From NCBI GenBank assembly GCA_025449115.1, contig JAHLKC010000013.1:62001-126000 (forward strand): a stretch of 64,000 bases of DNA, given 5' to 3'. Every line of letters starts with the position of its first letter. The stretch's first letter is position 1. The translations under genes and the position numbers were made by a program. A model generated the notes under the pieces. That model ran no database searches and was not told the origin of the DNA. It was given only the letters and a program-made list of their open reading frames with translations. Of this stretch, positions 35,196 to 47,200 are shown one piece after another. The stretch comes from Chytridium lagenaria (Eukaryota; Chytridiomycota; Chytridiomycetes; Chytridiales; Chytridiaceae).

Positions 35196-35505
35196 CAACT
35201 GGTAAGCCCTTCAGTTCCCACCGCGCACACCATCCCAACTAACCACTCCAACAGGAAAGCTGGCTCCCTCCAATCTCTGGGCCGACATCAACCCCCTTCT
35301 AGTAGGATTCGGCCAAACCCTCTGCAACGCCGTCTCCCCCGGTTGCACCGGCATGTCCCGTCTCCCATCTATGTCCGAAAACAGGCGTCAAGCAGCGCGG
35401 GGGAAAGAAAAAAGCGGGGACAGAGATGTCATGGGTTGGGGGTGCGGTGAAAGAGGAGGAGGAGAATGGGGATGTGATGGAGGAGGTGGTGAAGGCGGAA
35501 GGTTA
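34063..35505 (+). CDS. NTH1: Endonuclease III homologue (bifunctional DNA glycosylase/AP lyase)
   Basis: This is a base-excision repair enzyme for oxidised pyrimidines, acting in the nucleus and possibly mitochondria. The basic N-terminus (MQLRSRTVV, then many Lys/Arg) leads into ENWKTVYDLIK and APVDEMGC. After an intron at about 34,530-34,559 comes VYRFQTLTALMLSSQTKD. The helix-hairpin-helix IPGVGPKMAYLAM (catalytic Lys) lies near 34,840 and VDTHVHRISNRLGW (catalytic Asp) near 34,910. A second intron (about 34,972-35,254) holds a long C tract and then a long A tract. The last exon gives ESWLPP, NLWADINPLLVGFGQTLC and the [4Fe-4S] pattern C-x6-C-x2-C-x5-C. The LPP/NLW junction and the last Cys pair each need a one-base correction (near 35,270 and 35,350). 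Confidence 0.9.
35145..35193. repeat. C tract followed by A tract inside an intron
   Basis: About 18 C then about 31 A, directly upstream of the splice acceptor of the last NTH1 exon. Confidence 0.9.
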
Positions 35506-35809
35506 AAGTTGAGGATTTAGACAATAAAAATTACCCCGTGTTTCAGACTATAACCATATTAGGGGCGGACCGTCAACACAATGCAGAATGCCAAGAAAAT
35601 GTAGCGAGGATGAAAAGAAAACCAAGTGAGGATATTTATATTTCGTGAAGAACAAAGAAATCAAATTATAAAGTCAAAAGAATTCATAGAAATCAACTGA
35701 ACATTCTGAAAACCAAAATAAAAACAAAACGAGGTCAACCCTTTACACAAAAATAAAAAATACAAAGACATTACAAAAAAAAACACAACAAAATCCCCCC
35801 AAAAAATAT
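35506..35809. other. Intergenic, convergent
   Basis: A-rich DNA between the ends of NTH1 and cyclin B. Nothing else is seen. Confidence 0.5.
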
Positions 35810-38271
35810 CTATAAAGTATCCGTCGCTTCCACCACCATCTCCCCTCTCGTCTCCGTCCTCACAACACCAGGACTCACCACATGAAACCCACCCCCACTC
35901 GCCTGTCTCGTAAACGCCACCTGATAAGGATGATACGCATAAGGCGACCCCCCACCATACGGCGCCGACCCAGCCCTCATCGTCGGCGTATACACATGCC
36001 CCATCACCGTCCCACTCTGATTCTGATATGTCGTCAATATTTCGCCGCAGCCGCCGCCGCCGCCGTCGAGGCCGGGTTGGACGACACCTGCGGTGACGCC
36101 GCCGGGGATCCAATGAGAGGGGAAACGGTGTAAGGTGACACGGTTGGAACACCCCCCCGCGCAGAGGTGGTGGATGTAGGTGTTGTAGCGATACCTACGG
36201 CGGCGGCGGCGCCCGCAACCCAACCTTTAAGACGTTCCAACCAGGCCTCGAATTCATGGGGAGGAAAGACGACTCTCCAGTTGAGTGCTTCGAGGGCAAC
36301 GATTTTAAGGGCTGCCACGTGTTTACGTTCATCGATGCCGGCGCCAACGGCTTTTCCTATAGCTGTCCATGCTGCGACGGGGTGGTGGCGTCGCGGAGAA
36401 CAACGTCTGCGAGCATGAGGGAGGCGAGGAGGAGACGGGTTGGTGTTGCGAGGGGTTCAGGGAGGGTGCGGAGGGAGACGAGACGGTGGACGATGAGGAG
36501 GGCGTATGGGACGATTTGGGCTGGAGCGCGGGTTCTTGAGAGGGTGTGGGTGACCATGGCGCGGAGACGGTGGGCGTAGTGGAAGAGGTAGGTTGCTGGA
36601 AGAGGGGATGAGCCGTGAGAGTTTGTTTGTGGGGTTTGGAGAGGGGGGTTGTTGGAGAGGGTTGTTGTTGAGGTGATGGATTCGGCGGGGGAGACGGAGG
36701 CTGTTGAGGTTGTGCGGAGGGGCGTTGGAGGTTGGGTTGGGGAAGGGTGGAGGGAGGTTGGGAGGTGTTTGAAAGGGGATTGTGGAGGGGTGAGAGGGTG
36801 GAGATGTTGTTGAGGGATGGTGAGGAACATGCCGTTGTGGGAGTTCATGGCGGCTGCTGCTGCTGCTGCGCCATTCATTGGGAGAGCATGTATGGGCTGA
36901 TGGGGCTTGAAGGGGTGAGGGTGGACGGGGAGAGAGAGGCTGTGGAGGAGGTTCGACTTGATGGACCAAAACCAAGGGAATGATGAGGGAGCTGTTGTAA
37001 AGGATTCAATGGGAGATGTTGCTGAGAGTGTTGATTCATGAGATGTTGTTGTTGCATGACCAGTCTCCAGCGCGTTCCAACGAGACGGAGGGTGACGTTG
37101 GCGGCGAGACACGAGAGCTGTTCAATGATCTCAGGCTTGAGTTGGCTGCGTTTGATTTTAGAAGGAAGCTCCGTGGGGTTTGCTCCTGCCGTGGTCGCTC
37201 CAGCAGCAGCGGCACTCTTTTCCGCATTCGTCGCTAAAGTCATTTTAACAGCACCTCCTCCAGCCCCCGACGCCACCCCAGCATATCCACCATCCCCTCC
37301 AGCTTTTGCAGGCATCTCACTGTGATGTTTCCGTAGATTCTGGGGCTTCTCCAAAGCGTTTTGTGTATGCTCCAACAACTGCCTCGGATCGTTTGTTTTC
37401 CGATGTTGCAAGGTAACTGATGGCTCATGTGGTCTGTGAGAGGATCTCCGTGATGATCGAATCTTGGAGGAGGAGGCTGAAGCCTCCTCCTCCTCCTGTT
37501 GATTAAAGTCCAGATCCAAGCCCTCCTCTTCTTCTCCATGCGGGGACATGACCACCTCCTTGTCTGTGATTTGGCGGAACGGGAATAACATGGTGGGGGC
37601 GGATGCGGAGGATTTTGTAGTGGGGTTGACGAGAGTGACAGCGGATTGGGCAGTGGTCGGGTGAGGGGCTTGGGTTTGTTGGGTGTAGGGTTTTCATTAG
37701 ATGCCAGTGCACCCATGCGTTGGTCTAACGATGCACTTGAAGAGATGCTGTCGCCATCTTCCACCATTGCCATCACTCCAGATGAAGAAGACATGGAATC
37801 GTCTATTCTCAAAGAAACAGGGTCTATGGAGGAAGGGTTTCCGCTTGACGATACAATGCTGCCATCGTTCACAAGCAACGTGGGAACTGTGTGGGGTTGA
37901 CGAAATGGATGTTGCGGTTGTTGGTGAGTTTGCGGTGGTTGATGTTGATGTGGCTGTGGCTGTGTTTGTATGGGAAAAGAGGACGTGGGATGGTGCGGTG
38001 GGAGAGATTGGGGTGCTGCTGCGACGGTGAAGGGTTGAAGCTGGAAAGGGTACGGTGTGTGAGCCAAGGCGGGGGGGACCAACCCCGCCGCCAACGCCGA
38101 AATCGAATTGGTGTGATTTGTGGATTGATGGGGAGTGTGATGATGAAGGAGGTGTTGCTGCATGGAGGGAGGTGCAAGACCTAGTCCAGCGGATACTACG
38201 CTTCCCACTGCATTTCCAGATCCTCCTGCTGGCGTTGGCTGTCCGCCTCCATCATCACTCTCTGGAGGCAT
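35810..38271 (-). CDS. Pho80/PCL-like cyclin B
   Basis: This is the longest cyclin here, apparently a single exon from the ATG at 38,271. An extended N-terminus rich in Gln, His, Pro and Ser is followed by an acidic block (near 37,500). The conserved lead-in is KPEIIEQLSCLAANVTLRLV. Poly-Ala (near 36,870) and a Ser/Thr/Pro linker come next. The cyclin box reads YALLIVHRLVSLRTLPEPL, TRLLLASLMLADVVLRDATT, LKIVALEALNWRV, EFEAWLERLKGW. A poly-Ala and Tyr/Gly-rich tail ends TRGEMVVEATDTL. Frame breaks lie in the G5 run at 37595-37599, GGG 36890-36892, GGGG 36379-36382 and near 36,045. Each of the first three is mended by one more G on the plus strand. It is convergent with NTH1. Confidence 0.77.
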
Positions 38272-38854
38272 ATTATTGGAGTTGCTGCTGTCCTATCTTT
38301 TTTTGCTCCCTTTTTTTAAAACTTTCTTCCACCGTTGCTCAGAACAGATGGTATCATTCGGTGCGTAAACAAAGAGAAAGAGAGATAGGGAGGGAGGGAG
38401 GTGTAGTTTAAAGTGAATGGTCTTTTTTTTTGGTTGTTGTTTGATGCAACTTGAAGCAGTGTGTCTCTGTCTCTCTCTCTCTACTCAAAAGCTTTCCTTG
38501 GCTGACTGACTGACAGGAAAGATAATCCCCCTTGCTCACTGTCGTTGATGATGATGGTGATGGTGATGAAGATTGAAGACAATGACGGTGAGTGTGGGAT
38601 GGATGGATGGATGGGATGTTGAGGATGAATGAATGAATGAATGAGTGTAACGTAAATAATAAATAGGTCCTCAACCCAAAAGTTTTATTTATTATTAGAT
38701 TTGGATAAAATAAAATAAATAAAATAAATAAATAAATAATCTAAATACCTATGATGATGGAACCAGCAACAGCAGCAGCAGGTGTGTGGAAGGTGCACAG
38801 GATCGAGAACAAAAGAGATAATTAATTAAATAAAAGGAGAAACAGCAATTTATT
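38272..38854. other. Cyclin B upstream region with microsatellites
   Basis: This contains GACT, GATG, GGAT and GAAT short tandem runs between about 38,500 and 38,650, then AT-rich DNA. No gene is seen. Confidence 0.6.
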
Positions 38855-40030
38855 AAGGGGAATGCATTATGCCGACCCCCTGCATACAGACTGTCTGCAA
38901 AATCACAGCGTTTTGCAGACCCCCCAATGATTTTTAATTTTTTGCAATATTCCAAGGGTGAAATATTTATACACAACGTGAAATATTGATGCGTACCTCT
39001 TTGGTAAACTCCGACGCTAAACGCGCGTCCTCCCACCGTTATCACTGCAGCTCAAAAAAAAATAAATCTTCATCCCGATTCCCATTAGTCCTTTCCTGCC
39101 CCCCGCATCATCCCAGTTCTCCTTCCCCTCCATCGCATCCCTCGCATTCCTCACCTCCCTCACACCCCTCGTCTCCTTCACCCTCCCCACCCTCTCCTTC
39201 CGACTCCTCATCGCATCATCCTCCTTGATGCTGTTGACCGCGACGAATCCCCTCCAACACTTCCCCTCTTGCCCTCATCGGCATGTGCGCGACAGGACCC
39301 CATCATCCTTCCTCCTCCTCACCTACATCATCCAATTCCTGTTCTCCTATTACGCCATCCATCTCACTGGTCGATTATTGCCAGACAGACTCGCTGGAAC
39401 CCTTGAACGTTTCGCAACTCTCCATCTCCTGTATCCCGTCAACGGCGCCTCTTTTTACCACTCTATCTCATCCCCTCTGCTTACATCACCCCAAACCTTT
39501 CGTCTATCTCCGTCCAGCGTCTTCATGATACTGTTTTCGAATCGGTCACAGCTGAATTAGGCTTAGTACTGAGTACATTGACGGCAGAGAGGGTTTCAAA
39601 CCCCTCATGCCGTCCTATGGTCCTATGGTGGTAATAAGGGAGTGGTGGTAGCGATGGTGGTGGAGTGGTGATGGATCGGGTGTGCGGCAGTGGTGTAGTG
39701 CTCGGGAATGGTGGTGATGGTCGGAAGGAGTAGACGGTCATTGTGCTTTGACGACCTCTTTCATTTATTGACTTTGGGTGATGTACACCCTTAAACCCTT
39801 TTTGGGAAAATCTACACCAAAAAGGGAAATTCCAAGATATTCTAAGATATTCTAGGATTGCACTTGTCAGGATCACATGGGACAGGGGAGGGGGTCTGTA
39901 AAACAAGAATTATTAATGACGATTTTTACAGACATGTCTGCATATCACAGTAAAATGCAGACTGTCTGCAAAATCAGTGGGTTTTACAGACTGTCTGTAT
40001 GCAGGGGGGTCGGCATAATGCATCCTCCTT
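38855..40030. mobile_element. Terminal-inverted-repeat element, about 1.18 kb
   Basis: The ends are inverted copies. The left reads AAGGGGAATGCATTATGCCG then ACCCCCTGCATACAGAC. The right end, reversed, reads AAGGAGGATGCATTATGCCG then ACCCCCCTGCATACAGAC. Similarity extends about 75 bases and includes TGCAGAC/GTCTGCA motifs repeated just inside both ends (such as CAGACTGTCTGCAAAATCA). The flanks carry TATT on both sides, a possible target duplication but weak in AT-rich DNA. The interior (39,060-39,560) is C-rich with an open hydrophobic frame (FLLLTYIIQFLFSYYAIHL) that does not resemble a transposase. This looks like a non-autonomous DNA transposon, possibly carrying captured host sequence. 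Confidence 0.8.
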
Positions 40031-40620
40031 TATTAATTAAAAAAAAGACAAGAAAATGGATTATTTATTTATTTATTTTATTTTATTTTATTGATGAATA
40101 TTACCTAATAAATACATACAATTAATAATAATAGGTTTTCCGCCCAGTTTTTATAGCCTTTCTATCCCTATTTTCTTAGCTGTCACACACCTCAATGTCG
40201 TACATGGCCAAAGGAAGGGTAATATTGTAATATTAGTTGAAATATATAGTGCAGCCTGGGTTGCCATATATATTAATATGTGCCTTGATGCCTGTGAATG
40301 ATGAATGTGATGAATGCCCAGGAACCAGAAATCATCTCATCCATTTCTTGTGTCTTAATAATTGATCGATATGTAATATTTTCATTTATTTATTTAATGA
40401 ATTATTAAATTATATCATTGGTGGATTATTTATTATTTTGATTTGCAAGTTATATTTACATCCTGATGAGGGGCATGCATGCATGATGGTCGTCTCCCAA
40501 GAGGCGAAAAGAAAAACAAATAACGGGAGGGAGGTTAAGTCGGAACAGAACGTCATGAGATACAACATGCCTCCCATCTACACTATCCATCCATCCTATT
40601 CTATCCCATCTTCAAAAACA

Positions 40621-40633
40621 TTCCCGATACTTC
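40621..40633 (+). promoter_or_regulatory. Imperfect heat-shock element
   Basis: TTCCCGATACTTC fits TTCnnGAAnnTTC with one mismatch in the middle unit, about 450 bases before the alpha-crystallin-like start codon. It is suggestive only. Confidence 0.3.
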
Positions 40634-40922
40634 CCGTTCATCCTCAAGTACACTGTTTCTTTGAATCTACTCCTCCATCCATATAGATAGAATAACACTC
40701 AAACAAATGACGTCCTTTTTGCTTTACTGCAAGAGGCTAAAAAAAATTAAAAGGAGCGCGACTTTTTTGGGGGCAAGCAATGGGTGGCAAAAGTGCACGC
40801 GACTCCCGTCAACCAAAGTGTCCCCCCTAATCAAAAATATAAAAACACCAGCCCTCTCTCAACTCCCCCTTCCCCCCTATATCCTTTTCTTTGTAGGGAA
40901 TCCTCCACCACTCCAATTCATC

Positions 40923-40933
40923 TATATAAAAAG
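40923..40933 (+). promoter_or_regulatory. TATA box of alpha-crystallin-like gene
   Basis: TATATAAAAAG lies about 150 bases before the start codon, similar in spacing to the GH16 TATA boxes. Confidence 0.55.
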
Positions 40934-41081
40934 GGAATATCTACAACCACCCTCACCCTTCATTCAACTTTCTTTGAAATCCCAACCCATACCCGCCTTC
41001 CACTTCAAATCCATCAACACCAGCAATATAGCCGACCTTCAAGAACTTGACCTCAACAGGCGTCGTCCAGAGTTCGTCACC

Positions 41082-43661
41082 ATGACGACTCAAGAGCCCC
41101 ACGTCACCGTCACCCGCACCACCCAGCCCATCTCACCCACGAAGAAGAGCACAGCTTCCCTGGTCCCGCAGGTGCCACCACCTACGTCACCCCCGTCCAC
41201 ACTCCAGGCAAGGCCAAGAACGTCCACCAGCCTCAACCGACCAAGTCCACTCACAACGTCAAGCCCGAAAAGTTTGAGAAGCATGTCGAGAGGCAAGAGT
41301 CGCAGGAGAAAAAGTACAATTTTGAAGATGCCAAAGATGTCGCCGATGGAGTTGATTCGTTGGTTATCTCTGCTTGGACTCGGAGTCGCTACCATGTCCG
41401 CGGGTATCTGGGGCGTCCCCCGTCTCTGGAACTGGACGCGTTCCACCGTCCCCACTCTCTGGGGTGGCGGAAAGTCTTATAAGCCCGAGTACAAGCAGCA
41501 CTACAATGTCCACGAGAACGACCGCTACAGCCGCTCCCCCGCCGGTGCCCCTCACTGGCAATCTGCTAGTCCCTTGTAAGTACTTCCTTATTTGAAACAA
41601 CGCTTTCCAAATAGCTCTCCTTGTTTTTCTTACGCCCTGTTTCCATATTTAATCAGCTCGGAAGCCCTTGGCAGTCTTGACAATTTCGCCAATTCCTTCC
41701 TTTGGCCCTACAACACCCCTTCCACGCGTCCCGGCGCCACCATCCCCGGTGAAGGGCCCGCCTACTTCCCTCCCTCGCTCTACTCGGGTGGTCTCCCTCC
41801 AGGCGGTCCGCCCCCAGGTCTCCGTGACTATGGCAACCACTACTCCATGTCTCTCGCCATGCCCGGTCTCGCTGAGAATGATGTGATGGTGAGGTTTTCG
41901 GAGGCTGGGGCGAGACTTCGCGTTGATGCGCATGCTAGGACGATGGATCGGAAGACAGGACGGAGGGGAGAATTGTTGGAAGTGGCGGTTGTGACTGTGC
42001 CGAGAGATGCTGAGGTGGACAGGGCGGTGGCTGAGATGACGAATGGGATGTTGACTTTGACTATTCCAAAGTGAGTTTATTTCTTCTTCTATATATGGCT
42101 TCAACATTTTTTTTAATTGCACCTTGGTATTTTAAAACCGTGCCTTTAGAAAGGCATTACTAGTTCATCTCCTTTTCCTTAGCTGCCTCCGTTTCCGATC
42201 TGTCCTTTACATTCATTGGCCTCTCCTTGTCATCCCTTTATTGCAACACATGTCTTAATTCCTTTTTTCGTCCAGGCGCAATGTTCAGTCTGCCGACGTC
42301 CACGTCCCAGTCAAGGCTTCCATGAGAGACTCTGTTCACCGCGATTTCTTCTCTGGACGGCAGAACCAGCAACCCCAGCAAGGCCAAGAATCGACTTACC
42401 AACGTACCATGTCCGCTTTTGAAAAGACACTTCAGGTATGTATCCTTCGTCCCTCCATCTCCACTGTTTATGATTTTTTCAAAAAACTGCAGGAGGTGTA
42501 TTTCACCGCCATCTCATTATAAATCGTCCATGCGATATCTTTCATCACTTTTTTAAAACCCGTCGACCATTCAACCCTTCCCTCATCCCCCATCCGTTCA
42601 CCACTCACCCATTTCTTCCAGGACATCTACAACGGCCTCCCCCAATCCCTCCGTGACCAACCCAACATCATGTCCACCATCCGCACAAACCTCCAACGCG
42701 CCTACGACACCGGCTCCCAACTCCCCAACCGTGCCGCCGACACCGCCGCAGACTCCTGGAACCGCGTCAAACAAGCCGGTCAACAAGCCACCGACGTTGC
42801 CTACCAGTACGGCTCCCAGGCAACCAACGAGGCAAAGGGGTACGGATCGCAAGCGACCAACGCTGCGTATCAGTACGGTCAGGCTGCGACGGATCAAGCA
42901 AAGGGGTATGGGGCGGCGGTGACGGATGCGGCGTATCAGTATGGTGCGGCGGCGACGGGTGTTGCGAAAGCGGCGACGGATGTGGCTTATCAGTATGGTG
43001 CGGCGGCGACGGATGCTGCGTATCAATATGGTGCGGCGGCGACGGACGCTGCGTATCAGTACGGGTCTGCTGCAACGGATGTGGCGAAACAGTATGGCGC
43101 GGCGGCAACGGATGTGGCGTATCAATATGGGTCAGCGGCAACGCAACGTGCTCGTGAAGCGGGTGGTGCGGCTGCTCAAGCTGGTGCACAGGCGACAGGG
43201 TATTTCGGTCATGTTGGTGCTCAAGCGACGGAGGGATTGAAACATGCTGGAGAGTATGTGGCGGATGCTGGACGGCGGCTACGGAAGGGTTGAAGCAGGC
43301 TGGGGCTTATGTGACGGATGCGGGGAGTGCAGCGACGGATAGGTTGAAAGGAGCTGGGGAGTTTGTTGTTGAGCAGTTGCAGCATATGGGGGGGTTGCGG
43401 CGGATGTGGGGAGTACGGCGACGATGAAGGTGAAGGAGGCTGGGGGAGTGTTGTTGAGGGGGCGATGTATGTTGGAGAACGGGATTGCTGGGGCTGGGGC
43501 TGCAGTGACGGATACGGTTGGGGGTGTTGTGAGGGGGGCGGGGGAACGGATTGTTGGGGCTGGGGCTGCGGTGGACGAATACTGTGGGGCAGGCCGTGAG
43601 GGGGGCCGGTGAACGGGCGTCGATGGCGACGGAGGCTGTGAAGGGGGTGCCGGATCAATGA
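41082..43661 (+). CDS. Membrane-anchored alpha-crystallin (Hsp20-like) protein with LEA-like 11-mer repeat tail
   Basis: Exons are 41082-41575, 41657-42070, 42276-42435 and 42622-43661. The ATG sits in CACCATGAC. The order is: a Thr/Pro/Lys-rich N-terminus; one membrane segment (WLSLLGLGVATMSAGIWGV); a Pro/Gly-rich stretch; then an Hsp20/alpha-crystallin-like domain (YSMSLAMPGLAENDVMVRF, LEVAVVTVPRDAEVDRAVA, GMLTLTIPK). Exon 4 encodes a long Ala-rich tail with an 11-residue repeat close to AATDAAYQYGA. This is like group 3 LEA or apolipoprotein amphipathic helices but with Tyr-Gln-Tyr-Gly in place of charged residues. It continues as KVKEAGG and GAGERIVGAGAAV units to the stop at 43,659-43,661. 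Breaks lie near 41,160, 41,350, 43,275, 43,395 and 43,575. A stress or membrane-protection role is inferred from both parts. Confidence 0.72.
42790..43150 (+). repeat. Coding minisatellite, 33-bp unit
   Basis: About ten imperfect in-frame units of 33 bases encode the 11-residue repeat. Core words such as GCGTATCAGTATGGTGCGG recur with third-base changes, so the protein repeat is older than any recent slippage. Confidence 0.85.
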
Positions 43662-44298
43662 GATGTGGGTTTGAGGAGGTGAAGGAGGGTGTTAGGGAGA
43701 GGGTTTGTCGCAATGTTGGACCAGGTTCGAGGGCGTCAGTGACCCATGTTCATACACATGTTCACCCTGTTTGAAGATGTTTGTGATCTTTCGGTATTCT
43801 TTCCCTGAGTGTTGCGACTTGCTCTTGGAAGACACTTCTTTGTTGATATTTTCTTGTTGATGTTTTGCGTTGTTGCGAGCGTGTCTCCTTTGTGTTGGTT
43901 TCTTGTTTATTCTTGTTTGTTTCTTGGGCACCGACTGTTCGAAGCATTGAACGTTTTTTCCAGTTCCTCTGCTTTCCTTTTTGTATAAATGAAAAAAAAA
44001 AGATTGTTTTTTCTTGCACCGTCTCTCATCTCTTGCGCATGACCCATAACAATGACTTGCATACAAGAGTTGTCATATGCATTAATTGTCAGAATGGGTT
44101 CTCGCCTTTCAAAACAAAATCAAAACAATAAACTCCGATTTATTCAAACATCCTCGCCCCCTTGTCAAGAAAACCATCTCATTGACATTATCATCTACGG
44201 GGGGCCAACCCACCCCAAGCTGACACCTATTTCTCGTCCACGAGCGAACATTGACCTCAATACACACATCATCCAGTTGTATTAAAAAGAAAAGGACG
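43662..44298. other. Intergenic
   Basis: 3' flank of the alpha-crystallin-like gene and short leader of the sterol glucosyltransferase. No gene is seen. Confidence 0.5.
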
Positions 44299-47200
44299 AT
44301 GAGCTTAATGCTTCAATCACATCCCCTTCCCAACACCCTTCAAGTCCTCGACCCAGACCCTGGTTCACCCGTCCAACCTCCCCTCATCCCCATCCCCATC
44401 ATCACCCCCTCTCTCACCGCAATCCAAAAAACAATGGTTCCCCGCGCTCCCACTCTCCCCCACAAAAAGATTCAACTGGTTCACGAAACCCCAAACAGAA
44501 CCCGAGGACACATGGACTCAGGAGGAGGATGTGGCGTTCCCCACGGATTCCATGTTACGCCTCATGGCAGCTGAATTGGTACGTCATGGATGTGGCTGAA
44601 ATAAGAAAAAAAGGTGGGCAAGTATTTAATGATTTTCTCGCTCTTTCAGCATCTCCGTTCGGATGAACCCTATGATGGACAGGATATCATTGCTGGGGAT
44701 CATTTGATCACAGGTAATGACGCTTGGTGTTTTTTTTTTAATGCTGATGTTATGGGTTAAGATCCGACGCTGGATGAACGGTCGTCGATTCATGGGGTTG
44801 TTGTGCATCGGACGAGTGAGGAGGAGGAGGAGGAGTGGGGGAAGGAGGAGATGAGCGTTGAAGAAAAGATTCGGATTGCTTTTGAGTTGCCCGGGTTGAG
44901 GAGTATAAGGAGGTAAGGTTTAGGATGTTGTTCGCGTTGAGTTTTGTTTGAGCGGCATCTTTTCATGGTTTCTACTGATGTTGAAGGCTCTGCGTTATCC
45001 ATGATAGCCACCGCTGGGCTTGCATGAATTTTTCCTCGGCTCATACATGCATCTTCCCTTTCTCATCATCAACCCATCTCATGTAGCGAATTGCCGTATG
45101 TGGCTATTCGTGATGTTAAAGCGACTCGTCACTTTCACACCACTCCGTGCTTGTTTTTTCTTCTATATCTTTTCTTCTGTATTTGGTATTTCTTAGTCCC
45201 TCGATCCACACCCTTCAAACACTCATCACAAAGTCAACGCCCTCCCCATCCTCACTCATCTCCTCAGAATTCGCATGCTGGTTCGTCCGCTCCGTCCTCC
45301 TCAAAGGCTACATGTACATCACCGAAAACCACATCTGTTTCTACGCAACCCTCCCCACCCGCGATCTCGGGGTCATCCAAAAATCCGGTTTTCTCGGTAA
45401 ACGTCCACGCACCGGCACAGGGTTTCAAACCGTCACCTACTGGTTCACGCTCAAGAATGATGTGTTGTATTATTATGAGGATTCAACGGTAAGTGAAGGT
45501 TGGGCGGTTTGTTTTTTTTTAATGGTTTGTCATAGAGCGTGTATTTCCCGACGGGGGGGATTCATTTGAAGGATGCGACGAGGGTGGAGGAGTCGAAGAA
45601 ACGGCAGAATGGGTTTAAGATTGTGACGCCGAGGAAAAAGTATTATTTGACGGCGGATACGGAGACGTCTAGGAAGGAGTGGTAAGTGTAAATAAACTTA
45701 TTCGTGACGTATTGTTTTTTTAACAGTTTTCAAACACTTTGAAAACCCCTGGTACCTTCTCCTCGTTTTCTTATAAGCTTTTTATTTTTGTAACGTTGAA
45801 CTGTTAAATTCTATCTATTTTTGACTAAACCCACAACCTTTTTCCAACTTCATTTACTTTTTAAAATTGAACTGTCATTTTTTCATGACTACGAACCCAT
45901 TACCTTTTTTCCAACTTGACCCTGTTTTAAAATCTAACGGTGTCTGTTTAGGATCACCGCCCTCAAATCCTCCATCTTCCACGCCGCAACGAAGGTTCCG
46001 ACGTCCGCATCGTCCTCCCCTTTATCAACATCACCTCCATCACCCACAACAAAACCACCTCCTTCACCGACACCCTCCACATCAACGTGGTCGACAGCGA
46101 ATCCTCCGAAGAATATTTCTTTTCCTACTTTAACGACGTTGACCGCGCGTTCAAGTTCATCCGAGGGGTTTGGGAGAGCCGACTTGGCCTCGCGAGAGCC
46201 GCTGAGGAGGGAGGTCCGAGATCCCCACCACCGTTCCCATCGACACCGGTGATAAAGTCCCCGACCAAGTGGACGGTGAACACGCAGGTGAATACGAAAT
46301 GGCCGATGGTGAGGTCGCCTTCTGCGTCGTTCAAGCCTGTGTGTTCACCTAAACGGGTGGTGCATCATCGGAGGAGTGAGAGTGATCATGTGTTGAAGAT
46401 GGGGGAGATGGGGGGTTCAACGTCCCCTGTGAGGAGGGGTGATGGTGAGAATGTGGGTGTCATGACACCTGTGAGAAGGGGGGAGTATGGGAAATTGGGG
46501 GATGGGATGGTGACGAGGAATATTGTGCATCGACGGGGTGGAAGTGATTTTGTTATGAAGAGGGGGGAGGGGATGCATGTGAAGGGATCACCGCAACGTG
46601 TTGAGCATCGACGGAGTGAGAGTGAGTGTGTGGTGAGTGGGGAGGTCGGGGAGGTGTTGCCGACGGTGGAGGAGGAAGGGGAGACAAAGTGGGGATGGAG
46701 GGGACATAGAAAGTCCATGTCGGATGTGAGTGGATTTGAGGGGTTTGTGAGTTCGCAAAAGGAAGGAGCGTTTAGGGAGATGTTTGCGATGCCGGATGAT
46801 GAAAATTTGGTGGCAGGTGAGATTTTCAACTCTTTTTGTTTTCTGTTGGTATTGATGTTTCCTTGTTTTTTTGGTAGCGTATACTTGTTACCTTGTACGC
46901 GTGCTGCCGAGACTTGGGAAGATTTATGTGTCGGAGCATTATGTTTGTTTTCAGTCAAAGTTGGTGGGGATTAGGACAAAAGTGGTTATACCGGTTTCCG
47001 ATATTTTGTCGGCACAGAGGATAAACAGAAGGAGTTGTTTTATCATGGGTTGTGCTTGCTTTTAAAAGATCAAAGTGAAGTGAGTGCTTTTGCTTTTACT
47101 TTATCCTTTTTTACTTTTTACTTTTATAAAGAAATCCCAGCTGACATATGTATTTAGGTATACTTTGAATTCCATTCATCGGATTTAAGGAATAAATGCC

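Larger units (their letters stand above)
40031..41081. other. Upstream region of the alpha-crystallin-like gene
   Basis: AT-rich to about 40,440, then mixed sequence, with a heat-shock-like element and a TATA box listed separately. No other gene is seen. Confidence 0.5.
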
